From positions 197,315 to 261,314 of the forward strand of contig JAEWMB010000033.1 in NCBI GenBank assembly GCA_023457255.1: a DNA stretch of 64,000 nt, in the 5' to 3' direction. Under the pieces are notes generated by a model. The model worked only from the letters and a program-made list of their open reading frames with translations. It did not search any database and had not been told where the DNA came from. Numbering within the stretch: position 1 is the stretch's first letter; the number at the start of each line of letters is the position of its first letter. Position numbers and translations under genes: made by a program. The stretch comes from Bacillota bacterium (GTDB lineage: Bacteria; Bacillota; Clostridia; Lachnospirales; Lachnospiraceae). Shown in pieces: positions 55,455 through 63,086 of this stretch.

Positions 55455-56234
55455 ATGTACAAAGTAATTATCATTGATGACGAACCGGTTATCGTAAGGG
55501 GATTGTCTCAGACAATTCCATGGGAGAAACATAATTGTCAGGTGGCAGGTACTGCATTTAATGGAAAAGAAGGACTGGAGTTGATTCGAAGCCAAAAGCC
55601 TGATATTTTAATTTCAGATATCTGTATGCCGGGCATGGATGGATTGACTATGATAGCAAGTCTAAAATCACAATTTCCGATGCTGCAAATCTGTATCCTA
55701 ACCGGTTATCGTGATTTTGATTATGCCAGGCGGGCGATTTGTCTTGGTGTTACCCGTTTTTTGTTAAAGCCATCGAAGATGAATGAATTATTGGATGCAC
55801 TTGATGTTATGACAACCAATCTGTCAAGTTCTGAGGTTAAAATAAAAAAAGAGAAACCAGAGACCTCCGACACAGAACAGCAAGGCTCGCCGGAAGAAAA
55901 CACCGCCAGCAGCTTTATCGTGAAAAATGCTTTGCAATACATTGATGAAAACTACCAGCAAAAAATAATGTTATCGGAAGTTGCTGAGCATATCTATGTC
56001 AGCCAATGGCATTTAAGTAAATTACTCCACCGTCATACGGGACAGAATTTCTCGGAAATCCTTAATAAGGTTCGTATTGAAAAGGCGAAAGAATTACTCA
56101 ATAATCCGGCACTCCGCATCGGTGAGATAGCCGAGGAAGTTGGCTTCGTCGATATGGCTCATTTTTCAAGGGTATTTAAAAAAATTGTTGGTATTTCTGC
56201 AAATGAGTATCGAAATACTGTATTATCAAGATAA
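55455..56234 (+). CDS. Response regulator with AraC-type DNA-binding domain (short YesN type)
   Basis: 259 residues from ATG at 55455, five bases after AGGAGG. Receiver domain: 'VIIIDDEPVIVRG' with the acidic pair at 8-9, phosphoacceptor Asp55 in 'PDILISDICMPGMDG', Lys in 'FLLKPSKMNE'. A 25-residue linker leads directly to two AraC helix-turn-helix units (about 155-259) with 'IGEIAEEVGFVDMAHFSRVFKK'(in part). Most YesN proteins are about 500 residues with a long middle region; this one lacks it. Expected to activate the adjacent importer and phosphorylase genes when phosphorylated by the kinase at 50193. Confidence 0.92.
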   Translation: MYKVIIIDDEPVIVRGLSQTIPWEKHNCQVAGTAFNGKEGLELIRSQKPDILISDICMPGMDGLTMIASLKSQFPMLQICILTGYRDFDYARRAICLGVTRFLLKPSKMNELLDALDVMTTNLSSSEVKIKKEKPETSDTEQQGSPEENTASSFIVKNALQYIDENYQQKIMLSEVAEHIYVSQWHLSKLLHRHTGQNFSEILNKVRIEKAKELLNNPALRIGEIAEEVGFVDMAHFSRVFKKIVGISANEYRNTVLSR

Positions 56235-56350
56235 ATGCATAACAGGAATATTTCTTCTCTTTCGTGTAGATTGGCAAAAGCGGGCGTCTCCTATCGTCCC
56301 TTGCCTGGGCAGGATAGCAAACCCAACCTCAGAGCTTTCTTGCCGAACGA

Positions 56351-56385
56351 TAAAATAGGCTGTGACCCTCTCACAGCCTATTTTA
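56351..56385 (+). terminator. Terminator of the sugar locus
   Basis: TAAAATAGGCTGTGA (56351-56365) pairs perfectly over 15 bases with TCACAGCCTATTTTA (56371-56385); the stem supplies the T run itself. Confidence 0.85.
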
Positions 56386-56390
56386 TAGGA

Positions 56391-56419
56391 TTGACGGATA
56401 AATAAAAAAGTGCTAGAAT
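56391..56419 (+). promoter_or_regulatory. Promoter of tRNA-Gly
   Basis: TTGACG (56391-56396), 17 bases, TAGAAT (56414-56419). Confidence 0.7.
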
Positions 56420-56436
56420 TGTATGAAAGCAATTAA

Positions 56437-56507
56437 GCGGATATAGTTCAATGGTAGAATATGAGCTTCCCAAGCTTAGGATGCGGGTTCGATTCCCGTT
56501 ATCCGCT
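56437..56507 (+). tRNA. tRNA-Gly (CCC anticodon)
   Basis: 71 bases forming a full cloverleaf: acceptor GCGGATA/TATCCGC, anticodon loop TTCCCAA with CCC between stem TGAGC/GCTTA, T arm GCGGGTTCGATTCCCGT. Discriminator T; CCA is not encoded. It is the integration target of the element to the right. Confidence 0.95.
56490..56507 (+). other. Probable attachment site (left boundary of the element)
   Basis: The 3' end of tRNA-Gly, with the integrase gene starting its stop 90 bases away and pointing at the tRNA, is the usual att core. The second copy was not seen up to 64000, so the right end is outside the window. Confidence 0.5.
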
Positions 56508-56521
56508 TAGATGAAATGTAT

Positions 56522-56547
56522 GGGAAACCTTTAAAATAGGGGTTTCC
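56522..56547 (+). terminator. Terminator after tRNA-Gly
   Basis: GGGAAACC (56522-56529) pairs with GGTTTCCC (56540-56547), then GTTTTTTT. Confidence 0.85.
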
Positions 56548-56596
56548 CGTTTTTTTGTTTAATTAAATATTTGAGAACAGTTGAGAACAAATCATA

Positions 56597-57889
56597 TTAC
56601 GAGGATTTTCTGACTAAAGCCTGTTCCATATCATATTCCGTTTGGTCTTTTGATTTCCGGTTAAAGCAGTAATTACCATAGGTTGTCCGCTCATCTGCAT
56701 GCCCTACTTGTTCACGAATATAATTGATATTAATATTTTCATTATCAATTAAAGTAGAAATATAGGTTTTACGAATTTTGTGCATGCTCTTTTCCGAGAT
56801 ACCAACGTTCCGGCAATATTTCCGTATTCTACAGTTTAATGCTGATGAATGAATTCTTCCATTTTGATTGACAAATATATATTCCGAATTAGCGTATCCA
56901 TTTTCAATATTATTCTGCTTTATGGTTTCCAAGATTGTTCTTGCCGTTGTTGTCAGATAAACATTGCGGTTACCAACATATGACTTTGTACGGTCTACAA
57001 TTCCTTTTGTAGATGTACACCACTTTCCATCAGAACTTTGGCTAAATTGTTTAACTTCCATACGTTGGATATGAACATGATTTTCCTTTTCCTCATTGAT
57101 ATCTGCCCACTTTAAGGTCACTAATTCAGATATTCTCATTCCGGTCTGGAATGCAAGCGGAATTGCTAAACATGCTGTTTGAGAACTGTTTTCAAAGTCT
57201 CTATAGGCTTCTGCTTCAATTTGTGGCTGTTCCTCAATCAAATATACTTGCGTTTCATCCGGCTTCTTTTTCACTGCCCTAAACAGCTTTCTATCGACCT
57301 TTACCACATCAAACGGACTTTTCTCTATCATCTTCTTTTGGACGGCATATTGAAGCGATTGGCGCATGATCATGGACATATTATAATATTCTTTTTTAGT
57401 CATATGGTTTGCCTTAATCAAAGAGTGTGCCCATACATCCAGTGTCACATCATCCAGCTTAATGATCGGAACATCAATGATATCGGTATCCTGATAATAT
57501 TTAATCCAGTATTCATCAATCCGCTTTATGTAAGTTGTCGAATCTGTGTGTAAAGCTTTGAATTCAAGCCAATCCTTATAAAAGGTTCTCAAACATATTG
57601 CATCAAGTGATTTTGCTTTTTCAATGTCCTTGTAATATTTAACAATCTCTTTTTCAAGTAATTCTTTTGTTGGCTTTACCACTTTTCGCCTATTGGATGG
57701 CTTTGTATCATCCGGCAAATAAGTCGAATACCGTCCATCTTTTAAATTCGATATAACATATTTGTGCTGTTCTAATATTGCTCTATTGTTCATGGTTTCA
57801 ATACTATTTAGCACTTCATCCAACCTTATATTATTGCTTTCTAACAGAAATTGCAATAATTTATCTTTAATTTCATCCGTTAATTCCAA
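56597..57889 (-). CDS. int: Tyrosine site-specific integrase
   Basis: 430 residues from TTG at 57889; the codon before it is a stop. N-terminal arm-binding part, SAM-like core-binding domain (about 90-200), and catalytic domain with Arg in 'FQTGMRISELVTLKW', 'HKIRKTY' (His-x-x-Arg) and 'GHADERTTYGNYCF' with the His/Trp-position residue and the nucleophile Tyr. These are the Tn916/phage-type catalytic residues. It points to the tRNA-Gly 3' end 90 bases away, as expected for an enzyme that recombines at that tRNA. Confidence 0.93.
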   Translation of the reverse strand: MELTDEIKDKLLQFLLESNNIRLDEVLNSIETMNNRAILEQHKYVISNLKDGRYSTYLPDDTKPSNRRKVVKPTKELLEKEIVKYYKDIEKAKSLDAICLRTFYKDWLEFKALHTDSTTYIKRIDEYWIKYYQDTDIIDVPIIKLDDVTLDVWAHSLIKANHMTKKEYYNMSMIMRQSLQYAVQKKMIEKSPFDVVKVDRKLFRAVKKKPDETQVYLIEEQPQIEAEAYRDFENSSQTACLAIPLAFQTGMRISELVTLKWADINEEKENHVHIQRMEVKQFSQSSDGKWCTSTKGIVDRTKSYVGNRNVYLTTTARTILETIKQNNIENGYANSEYIFVNQNGRIHSSALNCRIRKYCRNVGISEKSMHKIRKTYISTLIDNENININYIREQVGHADERTTYGNYCFNRKSKDQTEYDMEQALVRKSS

Positions 57890-57932
57890 TCATAAAAAAC
57901 TCACTTTCAACTTCAGTCTAGTTCTTAAAAAT

Positions 57933-57971
57933 ATAGAAGTAATACCTTGGATCAGAGGTCATTACTTCTAT
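57933..57971. terminator. Terminator before the integrase gene
   Basis: ATAGAAGTAAT (57933-57943) pairs perfectly with ATTACTTCTAT (57961-57971). Minus side continues ATTTTTAAG, plus side TTTTTTTG, so it can act in both directions. It separates integrase transcription from the rep operon. Confidence 0.8.
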
Positions 57972-57984
57972 TTTTTTGTACTGA

Positions 57985-58179
57985 TTAATCCGTTGGGTAA
58001 TCAAAATCTGTAAATACTTTACGAATGCCATCAAGGGTAACTGGTTCGGCTATGGTGTTACCATCTTTATTCACCATCCGATATTTAGGAATGTGGCATT
58101 TATAAAGGGTCAGACGTTCTAAAAATATATCCTGTTCGGCTAACAGTTTTTTTATCTGCCAATATGTATAATTCTTCAT
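57985..58179 (-). CDS. Small hypothetical protein at excisionase position
   Basis: 64 residues with AGAGGTAATGT before ATG. Sequence 'YTYWQIKKLLAEQDIFLERL' suggests a helical N-terminus, then 'KYRMVNKDGNTIAEPVTLDG'. I do not recognise it. It lies where excisionases are often found, beside the integrase, but it lacks a clear winged-helix signature and ends in a terminator. It follows the rep remnant by 14 bases, so it belongs to that transcript. Confidence 0.55.
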   Translation of the reverse strand: MKNYTYWQIKKLLAEQDIFLERLTLYKCHIPKYRMVNKDGNTIAEPVTLDGIRKVFTDFDYPTD

Positions 58180-58193
58180 ACATTACCTCTTTC

Positions 58194-59172
58194 CTAAAAA
58201 TCCATTTGTCTGACAGGTAGACCGGATAGGCGGTCACGGTTAAAATACTCATCTGTGCTATCGTAATTGATGATTTCTGTTTCTGATTTATACCATTTAA
58301 TTCTAGAAATTCTACGGATAAACGCTAACCAAGTTGAAAGATTATCCTCTTTAACGTTTGGGTATTGTTTTTCGAGAGGTATATTGGATAAGATATAAAC
58401 TTTTGTAAAGCAGGCTATCTTATTTGCATACCTACATTCTAAAGATACCGGATATCCATCAATATAAGAGAGCATATCATTGATTTTAATTGAGGAATTA
58501 AACTCTTCGAAGGTATGAGGTACAGCGGTAGACATTTTCATATCCGTACTGTTCCATGATTCCTCTTGTTTTACCTGTTCCCGTTTTTCCAAATATATAA
58601 GTCACCTCTAAATTACGCCATGTATTTTTGTATTCTTCTTGACGGACTGTTAATCTCACCATATCTATTTTCGAAATATCAAATAAATAGTCTGGATTAT
58701 GTTCAATAATCTCGTAGTTTGAGTAACCGGATTTTACCATATCATACAAGATAGCCAGTTCTGGTTTCTGACCTTGATTTTCTTCGGGGAGTGTGCCCCA
58801 TTCTTCGGTTGTACCAGGAACACTAGTTTCACTCTTTTCTGAGTCAGACCATTTTCCGGACTTTGTAACATACTCAATGTTCTGCTTACACGTTCCGAAC
58901 GCTTGTTCAATATCAGCATGTGGAAAATTTTTTAGCATAGTGGAATAGCGAATTGGAGACTTTGAATACGTAAATATATGGGTATGATATGTACCTTTTT
59001 CTCCGATTTCATCAGACATTATCCAATAGGTGATAGACTTCATATTTGATAATGAATTTTTTATCTTCTCATGGTCAAAGCCATAATTTAAAGGGTTATT
59101 CTGGCATATTGCATATTTCCGACCTTGGGTATCTATTTTTTGTTTTTTAGGCTCATCTTTTGACTTAGCCAA
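58194..59172 (-). pseudogene. rep: CRESS-type replication initiator (HUH endonuclease + SF3 helicase), disrupted
   Basis: Two overlapping frames make one protein. Part 1 (59172-58498; TTG start six bases after GGGGG) has Rep motif 1 'YAICQNNP', motif 2 'THIFTY' with His63/His65, motif 3 'YVTKSGKW' with Tyr101, and Walker A 'FGKTGTGKTR' (195-203). It ends 'NVYRCTSYLRRV'. Part 2, in another frame (to 58194), continues 'FEEFNSSIKINDML', the SF3 sensor 'KVYILSNIPLE' and 'FIRRI'. The strand before 'FEEF' (Walker B) is missing, so some tens of bases were lost at about 58505-58530, shifting frame. The full protein would resemble circovirus/geminivirus-type Rep proteins of bacterial plasmids. Confidence 0.8.
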
Positions 59173-59692
59173 TATCATCCCCCCTGTAACCGGATGCAAG
59201 TCCATCAATGATGTCACCAAGGCATTTTGGTTGATAGAAGTAATCCTTTGTTAAATGTGAGGTTATAAATGTCTCTGTAGTCTCAATCCTGCGAAGTACA
59301 TTATTTTCAACGATAAACAGATAATACTTAATCTCCGGTGAAAACATATAACTTTCAACCAATTCTACACCAAGAAGATGATATTCTACACAGGTCATTC
59401 CATAGTTATCCTTAGCTAAATAGCATGAGATGGGAACTAAGTCACGAATATCCGGACTGTTTAAAATGTAATGCATTTCCAGTTCTTCTAAGGCATCCGA
59501 GATATCATATAATACTGTATCAATTAAAAAATCGGTATTACATACTCGACTAGCTTCATCCAAGATATCAGCAAGCGTTCTCTTGAAAATATAGTTCTTA
59601 AAATACTCCTTTACATCTGCCAGAGCGTTTACTACACGTTCTGACTGTCTCTTGTTAATTACTTCTGATAAAATACCACTGTCAATATTCAT
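59165..59692 (-). CDS. Hypothetical protein upstream of rep
   Basis: 175 residues, AAGGAG before ATG. Its stop overlaps the rep start by eight bases, so the two are coupled. Soluble, acidic, no recognised domain. The segment 'LADVKEYFKNYIFKRTLADI' looks helical and 'GMTCVEYHLLGVELVESY' beta-rich. It probably works with Rep in replication of the element, but this is inference from position only. Confidence 0.6.
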   Translation of the reverse strand: MNIDSGILSEVINKRQSERVVNALADVKEYFKNYIFKRTLADILDEASRVCNTDFLIDTVLYDISDALEELEMHYILNSPDIRDLVPISCYLAKDNYGMTCVEYHLLGVELVESYMFSPEIKYYLFIVENNVLRRIETTETFITSHLTKDYFYQPKCLGDIIDGLASGYRGDDIG

Positions 59693-59872
59693 TTCGAATC
59701 TCCTTATGGGTTTAATATAGTTTCGAAAGCGCCTTCTGATAGTATTATGGCATATTGCTAATCGTAGAAAGCTACTTTTATGAGACTAGAAAGAGTAATA
59801 TATGAGAAATGCTACATTGCTACAAATTCGTGTAGCAGGGAGTTTTAGTAGTAATTACAAGGGGTTCAGCGT

Positions 59873-59912
59873 GCTTGCTACACATGCTGGTAATAATATC
59901 AGCATGTGCAAG
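59873..59912 (-). other. Candidate replication origin: stem-loop with NANTATTAC
   Basis: CACATGCTG (59881-59889) and CAGCATGTG (59900-59908) form a perfect 9-bp stem, extended by CTTG/CAAG (59874-59877 with 59909-59912) after a 3-base bulge. The 10-base loop reads ATATTATTAC on minus, containing TATTATTAC, which fits the NANTATTAC nonamer nicked by CRESS-DNA virus Rep proteins. It lies 180 bases upstream of the rep operon on the same strand. Confidence 0.5.
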
Positions 59913-59938
59913 ACCGTTTTGCCTACGGTAAAACAAAC

Positions 59939-59986
59939 GCCTGTAACGGCTGTGGCTCAAGGCTTCGCCCCGCCACGCCTACAGGC
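59939..59986 (-). terminator. GC-rich stem-loop after the FtsK-like gene
   Basis: GCCTGTA-(AC)-GGC-(T)-GTGGC pairs with GCCAC-GCC-TACAGGC, starting at the base after the stop codon; on minus followed by GTTTGTTTT. A second hairpin GTTTTGCC-TAC-GGTAAAAC (59916-59934) abuts it. Terminator, part of the origin, or both. Confidence 0.55.
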
Positions 59987-60715
59987 TTAGACTTCCGGAT
60001 AACGAACTACTGTTGACACTATTGAAGTTTCAAGCTTTGATTGGTTACGCACTTGTGGAACAATGATATTTTTAAATTGATTGCCTAAGATAATAGAACC
60101 AGTGCCCTGTGATTTATTCCGGTCAATGATATCCTTATAATCATGGAACATCATATCAACGGACTCCTTGCTTAATACACCCATACCAATTACAACAGAA
60201 AAGTTATCTCTCGCAGATGCAAAATAGGATGCATCTAATCTTTGTTGGCTAATAAGTACATGGATATTAAAAGACCGCCCTAGCATCAAAAGAATAGATA
60301 AATCCTGTTTTGCCTGTTCTGCTTGCTTTTTATCAAGACTATTGATAAAACTAGCCCATTCATCAAATACAAGCATAACGAAATGGGAATCACTGCTTAC
60401 TTTCATTTGCCGATTGCGTAAAATCTCTAGTGCTTTATTTAATCCAGTAAAACACTGGTCAAAACGATAGAAATTCTGCTTGCCGGATAAAAATTCAAAA
60501 TCTTGGTCACTCTTAAAATCGCATATAAACAATTCGGAATCCAGTATAGTTAAGCCTAATCGTGCCAACAGTATCTTTAATAAATAGGTTTTCCCACTGC
60601 CGGTAGAACCGAATATGACCATATGCGGATACTTTAAATATTGCCATTGAATGTATTTCTGTGAGCCTAATTGATATATATCATGGTCAAGAACCATATC
60701 TATGTATTCTTTCAT
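59987..60715 (-). CDS. FtsK/TraB-like DNA translocase ATPase
   Basis: 242 residues from ATG at 60715, one base after the upstream frame's stop and eight after AAGGA; the frame is open to 60775 but that stretch overlaps the upstream gene. Walker A 'IFGSTGSGKTYLLK' (36-43), Walker B 'FVMLVFDEW' (about 112-120) and 'LMLGRSFNIHVLISQQR' characteristic of FtsK/SpoIIIE/TcpA-type pumps. No membrane segment and no gamma domain, so it is a minimal motor; the membrane protein upstream may anchor it. Likely moves element DNA between cells. Confidence 0.82.
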   Translation of the reverse strand: MKEYIDMVLDHDIYQLGSQKYIQWQYLKYPHMVIFGSTGSGKTYLLKILLARLGLTILDSELFICDFKSDQDFEFLSGKQNFYRFDQCFTGLNKALEILRNRQMKVSSDSHFVMLVFDEWASFINSLDKKQAEQAKQDLSILLMLGRSFNIHVLISQQRLDASYFASARDNFSVVIGMGVLSKESVDMMFHDYKDIIDRNKSQGTGSIILGNQFKNIIVPQVRNQSKLETSIVSTVVRYPEV

Positions 60716-60716
60716 C

Positions 60717-61444
60717 TTAGAAATCCTTATCTGTAGGCGGTTCAACATACGAATTTTCTGATTGAAAACGTTCATTATTAACTATTTGACATACGTAATT
60801 ATATTTTTCATCTGAATCGATAAGCATTACATCAATCGCTATGCAATCTGGATTATAACTGTAATCATCAACTTTCAACACGTAGATACATGAAATATCT
60901 TTATAGGAAGATTGTTTAACGTTTTCAATTTCATGAGCAATCAGCTTTTGTGCTATTAAAGTGTTGAAATTTTCCTTTAAACTATAAAATCATATTCCAG
61001 TGAACCTTTACTTTTTAGAACAATAAATCTGTAAAAAGGCAGATTGTTTATATATTGCAGACTGGAATAACGCACTGGAACAATACTTGAAAGACTTTTT
61101 GGAGTAACTAAGTCATATATGTGAGCTATCTCCTTTAGTACCTTAAATAAAGCATTTTTTGATATCTCAAAATTACATAATAATGAATATTGCTGATTTT
61201 GAGGTTGATTTTGATTAATGCTATTTTCTATCTTATCTGAAAAACATAATAATCCTAATATAAAAACCGGAATGATGCAGAGAATTATTTTATAAATCAG
61301 TACAAGTACAGGAATAATAATGGCAATGATTGCAATCTTAAAAATCCATGCTATGGTATCATCTTTTATCCACTCATAAAAAGAAATGATTTTTTTCTTT
61401 ACAAATTCAAATATTTTTTTCATCTTATAAATTACGTTCTGCAT
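60717..61444 (-). pseudogene. Element membrane protein with a frameshift
   Basis: Frame 1 (61444-60977, 155 residues) has two close hydrophobic segments at about 30-75 and then a soluble part ending 'FIVLKSKGSLEYDFIV' and a stop. Directly after the stop, the -1 frame is open for 85 codons (60974-60717: 'ENFNTLIAQKLIAHEIENV', 'ISCIYVLKVDD', 'IAIDVMLIDSDEKYNYVCQI') without a usable start, ending one base before the FtsK-like ATG. One extra T in the GTTT run at 60978-60981 would join them as 'DFIVLKENF'. A single-base deletion in a gene of about 240 residues is the simplest reading. Possible membrane partner of the translocase. Confidence 0.6.
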
Positions 61445-61509
61445 ATTTTAGTTTTCCTTTCTTAGAGAATAGGGGCATGAATATATAATTCACACCCCAT
61501 GGTCTTTAC

Positions 61510-61845
61510 TTATTTCGCAATTGATATACCTTTTGCTGTGATGCTTAATTCATAATTTCCATTGGAATTTCGATAAGGTTTAGCTATAGCATCCTCGAAT
61601 TTAACAGCAATTCTATCCTTTGCATTTGCCAATTGTTCATCCGTAAGCAAAGGGGTTGTCCCTTTAATTTTTATAACGTATTTCTCAAAACTAGCTGTGT
61701 CAACAACAGTATACATAAACCCCTGTTGTATATCTGTTCTCTTGCCATTTTCATACTGCATCCAAGGTGCTATAACAAGTAGCCACACCGGAGCGTATTT
61801 TGTTACTACTTCAAATGGAATTTCTAATAATTCGAATCGTATCAT
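61510..61845 (-). CDS. Hypothetical element protein
   Basis: 111 residues with GGAGG before ATG. 'IRFELLEIPFEVVTKYAPVW' N-terminus, hydrophobic strands, then a charged C-terminal half ending 'YELSITAKGISIAK'. Beta-rich, no signal peptide. I do not recognise the family. First gene of the minus-strand operon that includes the membrane protein and translocase. Confidence 0.6.
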   Translation of the reverse strand: MIRFELLEIPFEVVTKYAPVWLLVIAPWMQYENGKRTDIQQGFMYTVVDTASFEKYVIKIKGTTPLLTDEQLANAKDRIAVKFEDAIAKPYRNSNGNYELSITAKGISIAK

Positions 61846-62016
61846 GGATAAATCCTCCTATTTCTATAAATATAAATTAATTATTACAGTATAATCATAT
61901 CTCGTTATATTAGCTGTAATGGTACTAAGTAGATACATAAAGTCTCATAAAAGAGAGAAGGCACTAACATGACACCTTAGTAATATGTGAATATTTGTAG
62001 CTATTTTATATTTGTT

Positions 62017-62343
62017 CTATAAATTGAACTCTTTAATTAGCATTTTGATGCAGTTATAAATATGATTTTTATTACTTTCAGTACGCCCAGCTAATAGCAA
62101 ATTAACTTTATCGTCAGTAGTCATTTTTTTACGATCAAGTAAAGCGTCTACCGTCATATCGTAGAAATCAGCTAAGCTTTCTAAAGCGTATAAAGAAATT
62201 GTTTTGTCCTGCTCATATCGACTGTACGCAGCTTTGGAAATTCCAATGATGTTGGATATATCCTCTTGCGTAAATCCTCGTGACTTTCTCAACTGTTTTA
62301 AACGCTCTCCAAATGATAGATTAGTACTTTTTTCTTGGTTCAT
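62017..62343 (-). CDS. XRE-family transcriptional regulator
   Basis: 108 residues from ATG at 62343 (GGAGG eight bases before); the frame continues to 62460 but without a site. Cro/CI-type helix-turn-helix in 'FGERLKQLRKSRGFTQEDIS' and 'NIIGISKAAYSRYEQ', a following helix pair 'LADFYDMTVDALLDRK' and a short C-terminal tail. Probably the repressor that keeps the element quiet. An inverted repeat (62367-62418) just upstream is a candidate operator. Confidence 0.85.
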   Translation of the reverse strand: MNQEKSTNLSFGERLKQLRKSRGFTQEDISNIIGISKAAYSRYEQDKTISLYALESLADFYDMTVDALLDRKKMTTDDKVNLLLAGRTESNKNHIYNCIKMLIKEFNL

Positions 62344-62366
62344 AAATAAAACCTCCATATCAATCA

Positions 62367-62418
62367 ATGTCAATTCGAAAAAGGACAATTTTTTGCCGTA
62401 TCGAACCGCAATTGACAT
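62367..62418. promoter_or_regulatory. Inverted repeat upstream of the XRE gene
   Basis: ATGTCAATT (62367-62375) and AATTGACAT (62410-62418) are exact complements; a related half GGACAATT (62383-62390) lies between. Likely regulator binding sites (inference). Confidence 0.4.
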
Positions 62419-62720
62419 AGATAGCATTAAAATACAACTGAACTTCATGGAAATTCTCACTTTTAAAAATCCAATTAGAAACTTAAAAATTCATATCTGC
62501 AATAATTAAGGGCATCTCCTGTAGAATTAATGCGGAGAAAATTACATTAAATTAATCCGATATTATGAAATCAAATTAGATAATATGAAAACGAAAAAAC
62601 AGGTTAGAAAGCTACATATTAATTATCAAAATATATTTTTTATATAGGAATGTTATTTATGATTGGATAAGAATAAGAACAGCTAGAAAAGAAATTTAAA
62701 GAAACTAGAATTATAAAAAA
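62419..62720. other. Intergenic stretch, no gene seen
   Basis: Very AT-rich, 300 bases between the XRE gene promoter side and the ribbon-helix-helix gene terminator. No ORF with a ribosome site and no clear structure. Confidence 0.3.
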
Positions 62721-62750
62721 GCAACCATCAGATTTTAGTCTTTTGGTTGC
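62721..62750 (-). terminator. Terminator overlapping the end of the small RHH gene
   Basis: GCAACCA (62721-62727) pairs with TGGTTGC (62744-62750); on minus followed by TTTTTTATAA. The stop codon at 62735 lies inside the loop. Confidence 0.85.
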
Positions 62751-62920
62751 TCTTCTTCTGTGACCATGTTATTTAAAGCAAATTCAATACACTGGATCAC
62801 TGCTTTATTTAATGAGATATTGTTTCTGGTTGCTTCTTCTTGAAGTTTATCAATTAACTCTTTCGGAAGTCTTAACGTTTTTGAAGCATACTCTTTGTAT
62901 TCGCCGGTAAATTGAAACAT
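62735..62920 (-). CDS. Ribbon-helix-helix (CopG/Arc-like) protein
   Basis: 61 residues with GAGGTGA before ATG. 'KTLRLPKELIDKLQEEATRN' and 'NISLNKAVIQCIEFALNNM' follow the strand-helix-helix pattern of Arc/CopG DNA-binding dimers. A short acidic tail follows. Such proteins control plasmid copy number or toxin-antitoxin genes; no toxin gene is adjacent. Own terminator. Confidence 0.75.
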   Translation of the reverse strand: MFQFTGEYKEYASKTLRLPKELIDKLQEEATRNNISLNKAVIQCIEFALNNMVTEEEQPKD

Positions 62921-63086
62921 AATAAATTCACCTCTATTATTTATTCTATCTTTTATTTTAAATGTAATTTAGAATATTTATAGAACTAATAATGGGTGTA
63001 TTTTAGTTGTATTATGAATTTTTCTGTTGACCTTGAAAATATGAGAGGTTATAATGGGAAAAATACATAATATGGGAGATTGAAGA

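Noticed and set aside
59740..59748. TAGTATTAT, one base from the circovirus nonamer TAGTATTAC
   Set aside because: No convincing stem surrounds it and the last base differs. The site at 59890-59898 fits better.
59802..59990. Plus-strand ORF of 62 codons
   Set aside because: Covers the candidate origin and both GC-rich hairpins, has no ribosome site, and its sequence is explained by the inverted repeats.
60978..60981. Programmed -1 frameshift in the membrane protein
   Set aside because: No X-XXY-YYZ slippery heptamer in the correct frame at the stop; a plain one-base deletion is simpler.
62344..62460. Longer version of the XRE protein starting at 62460
   Set aside because: The extension lacks a ribosome site, runs over the inverted repeat, and the shorter form has GGAGG at the right distance and a family-typical start.
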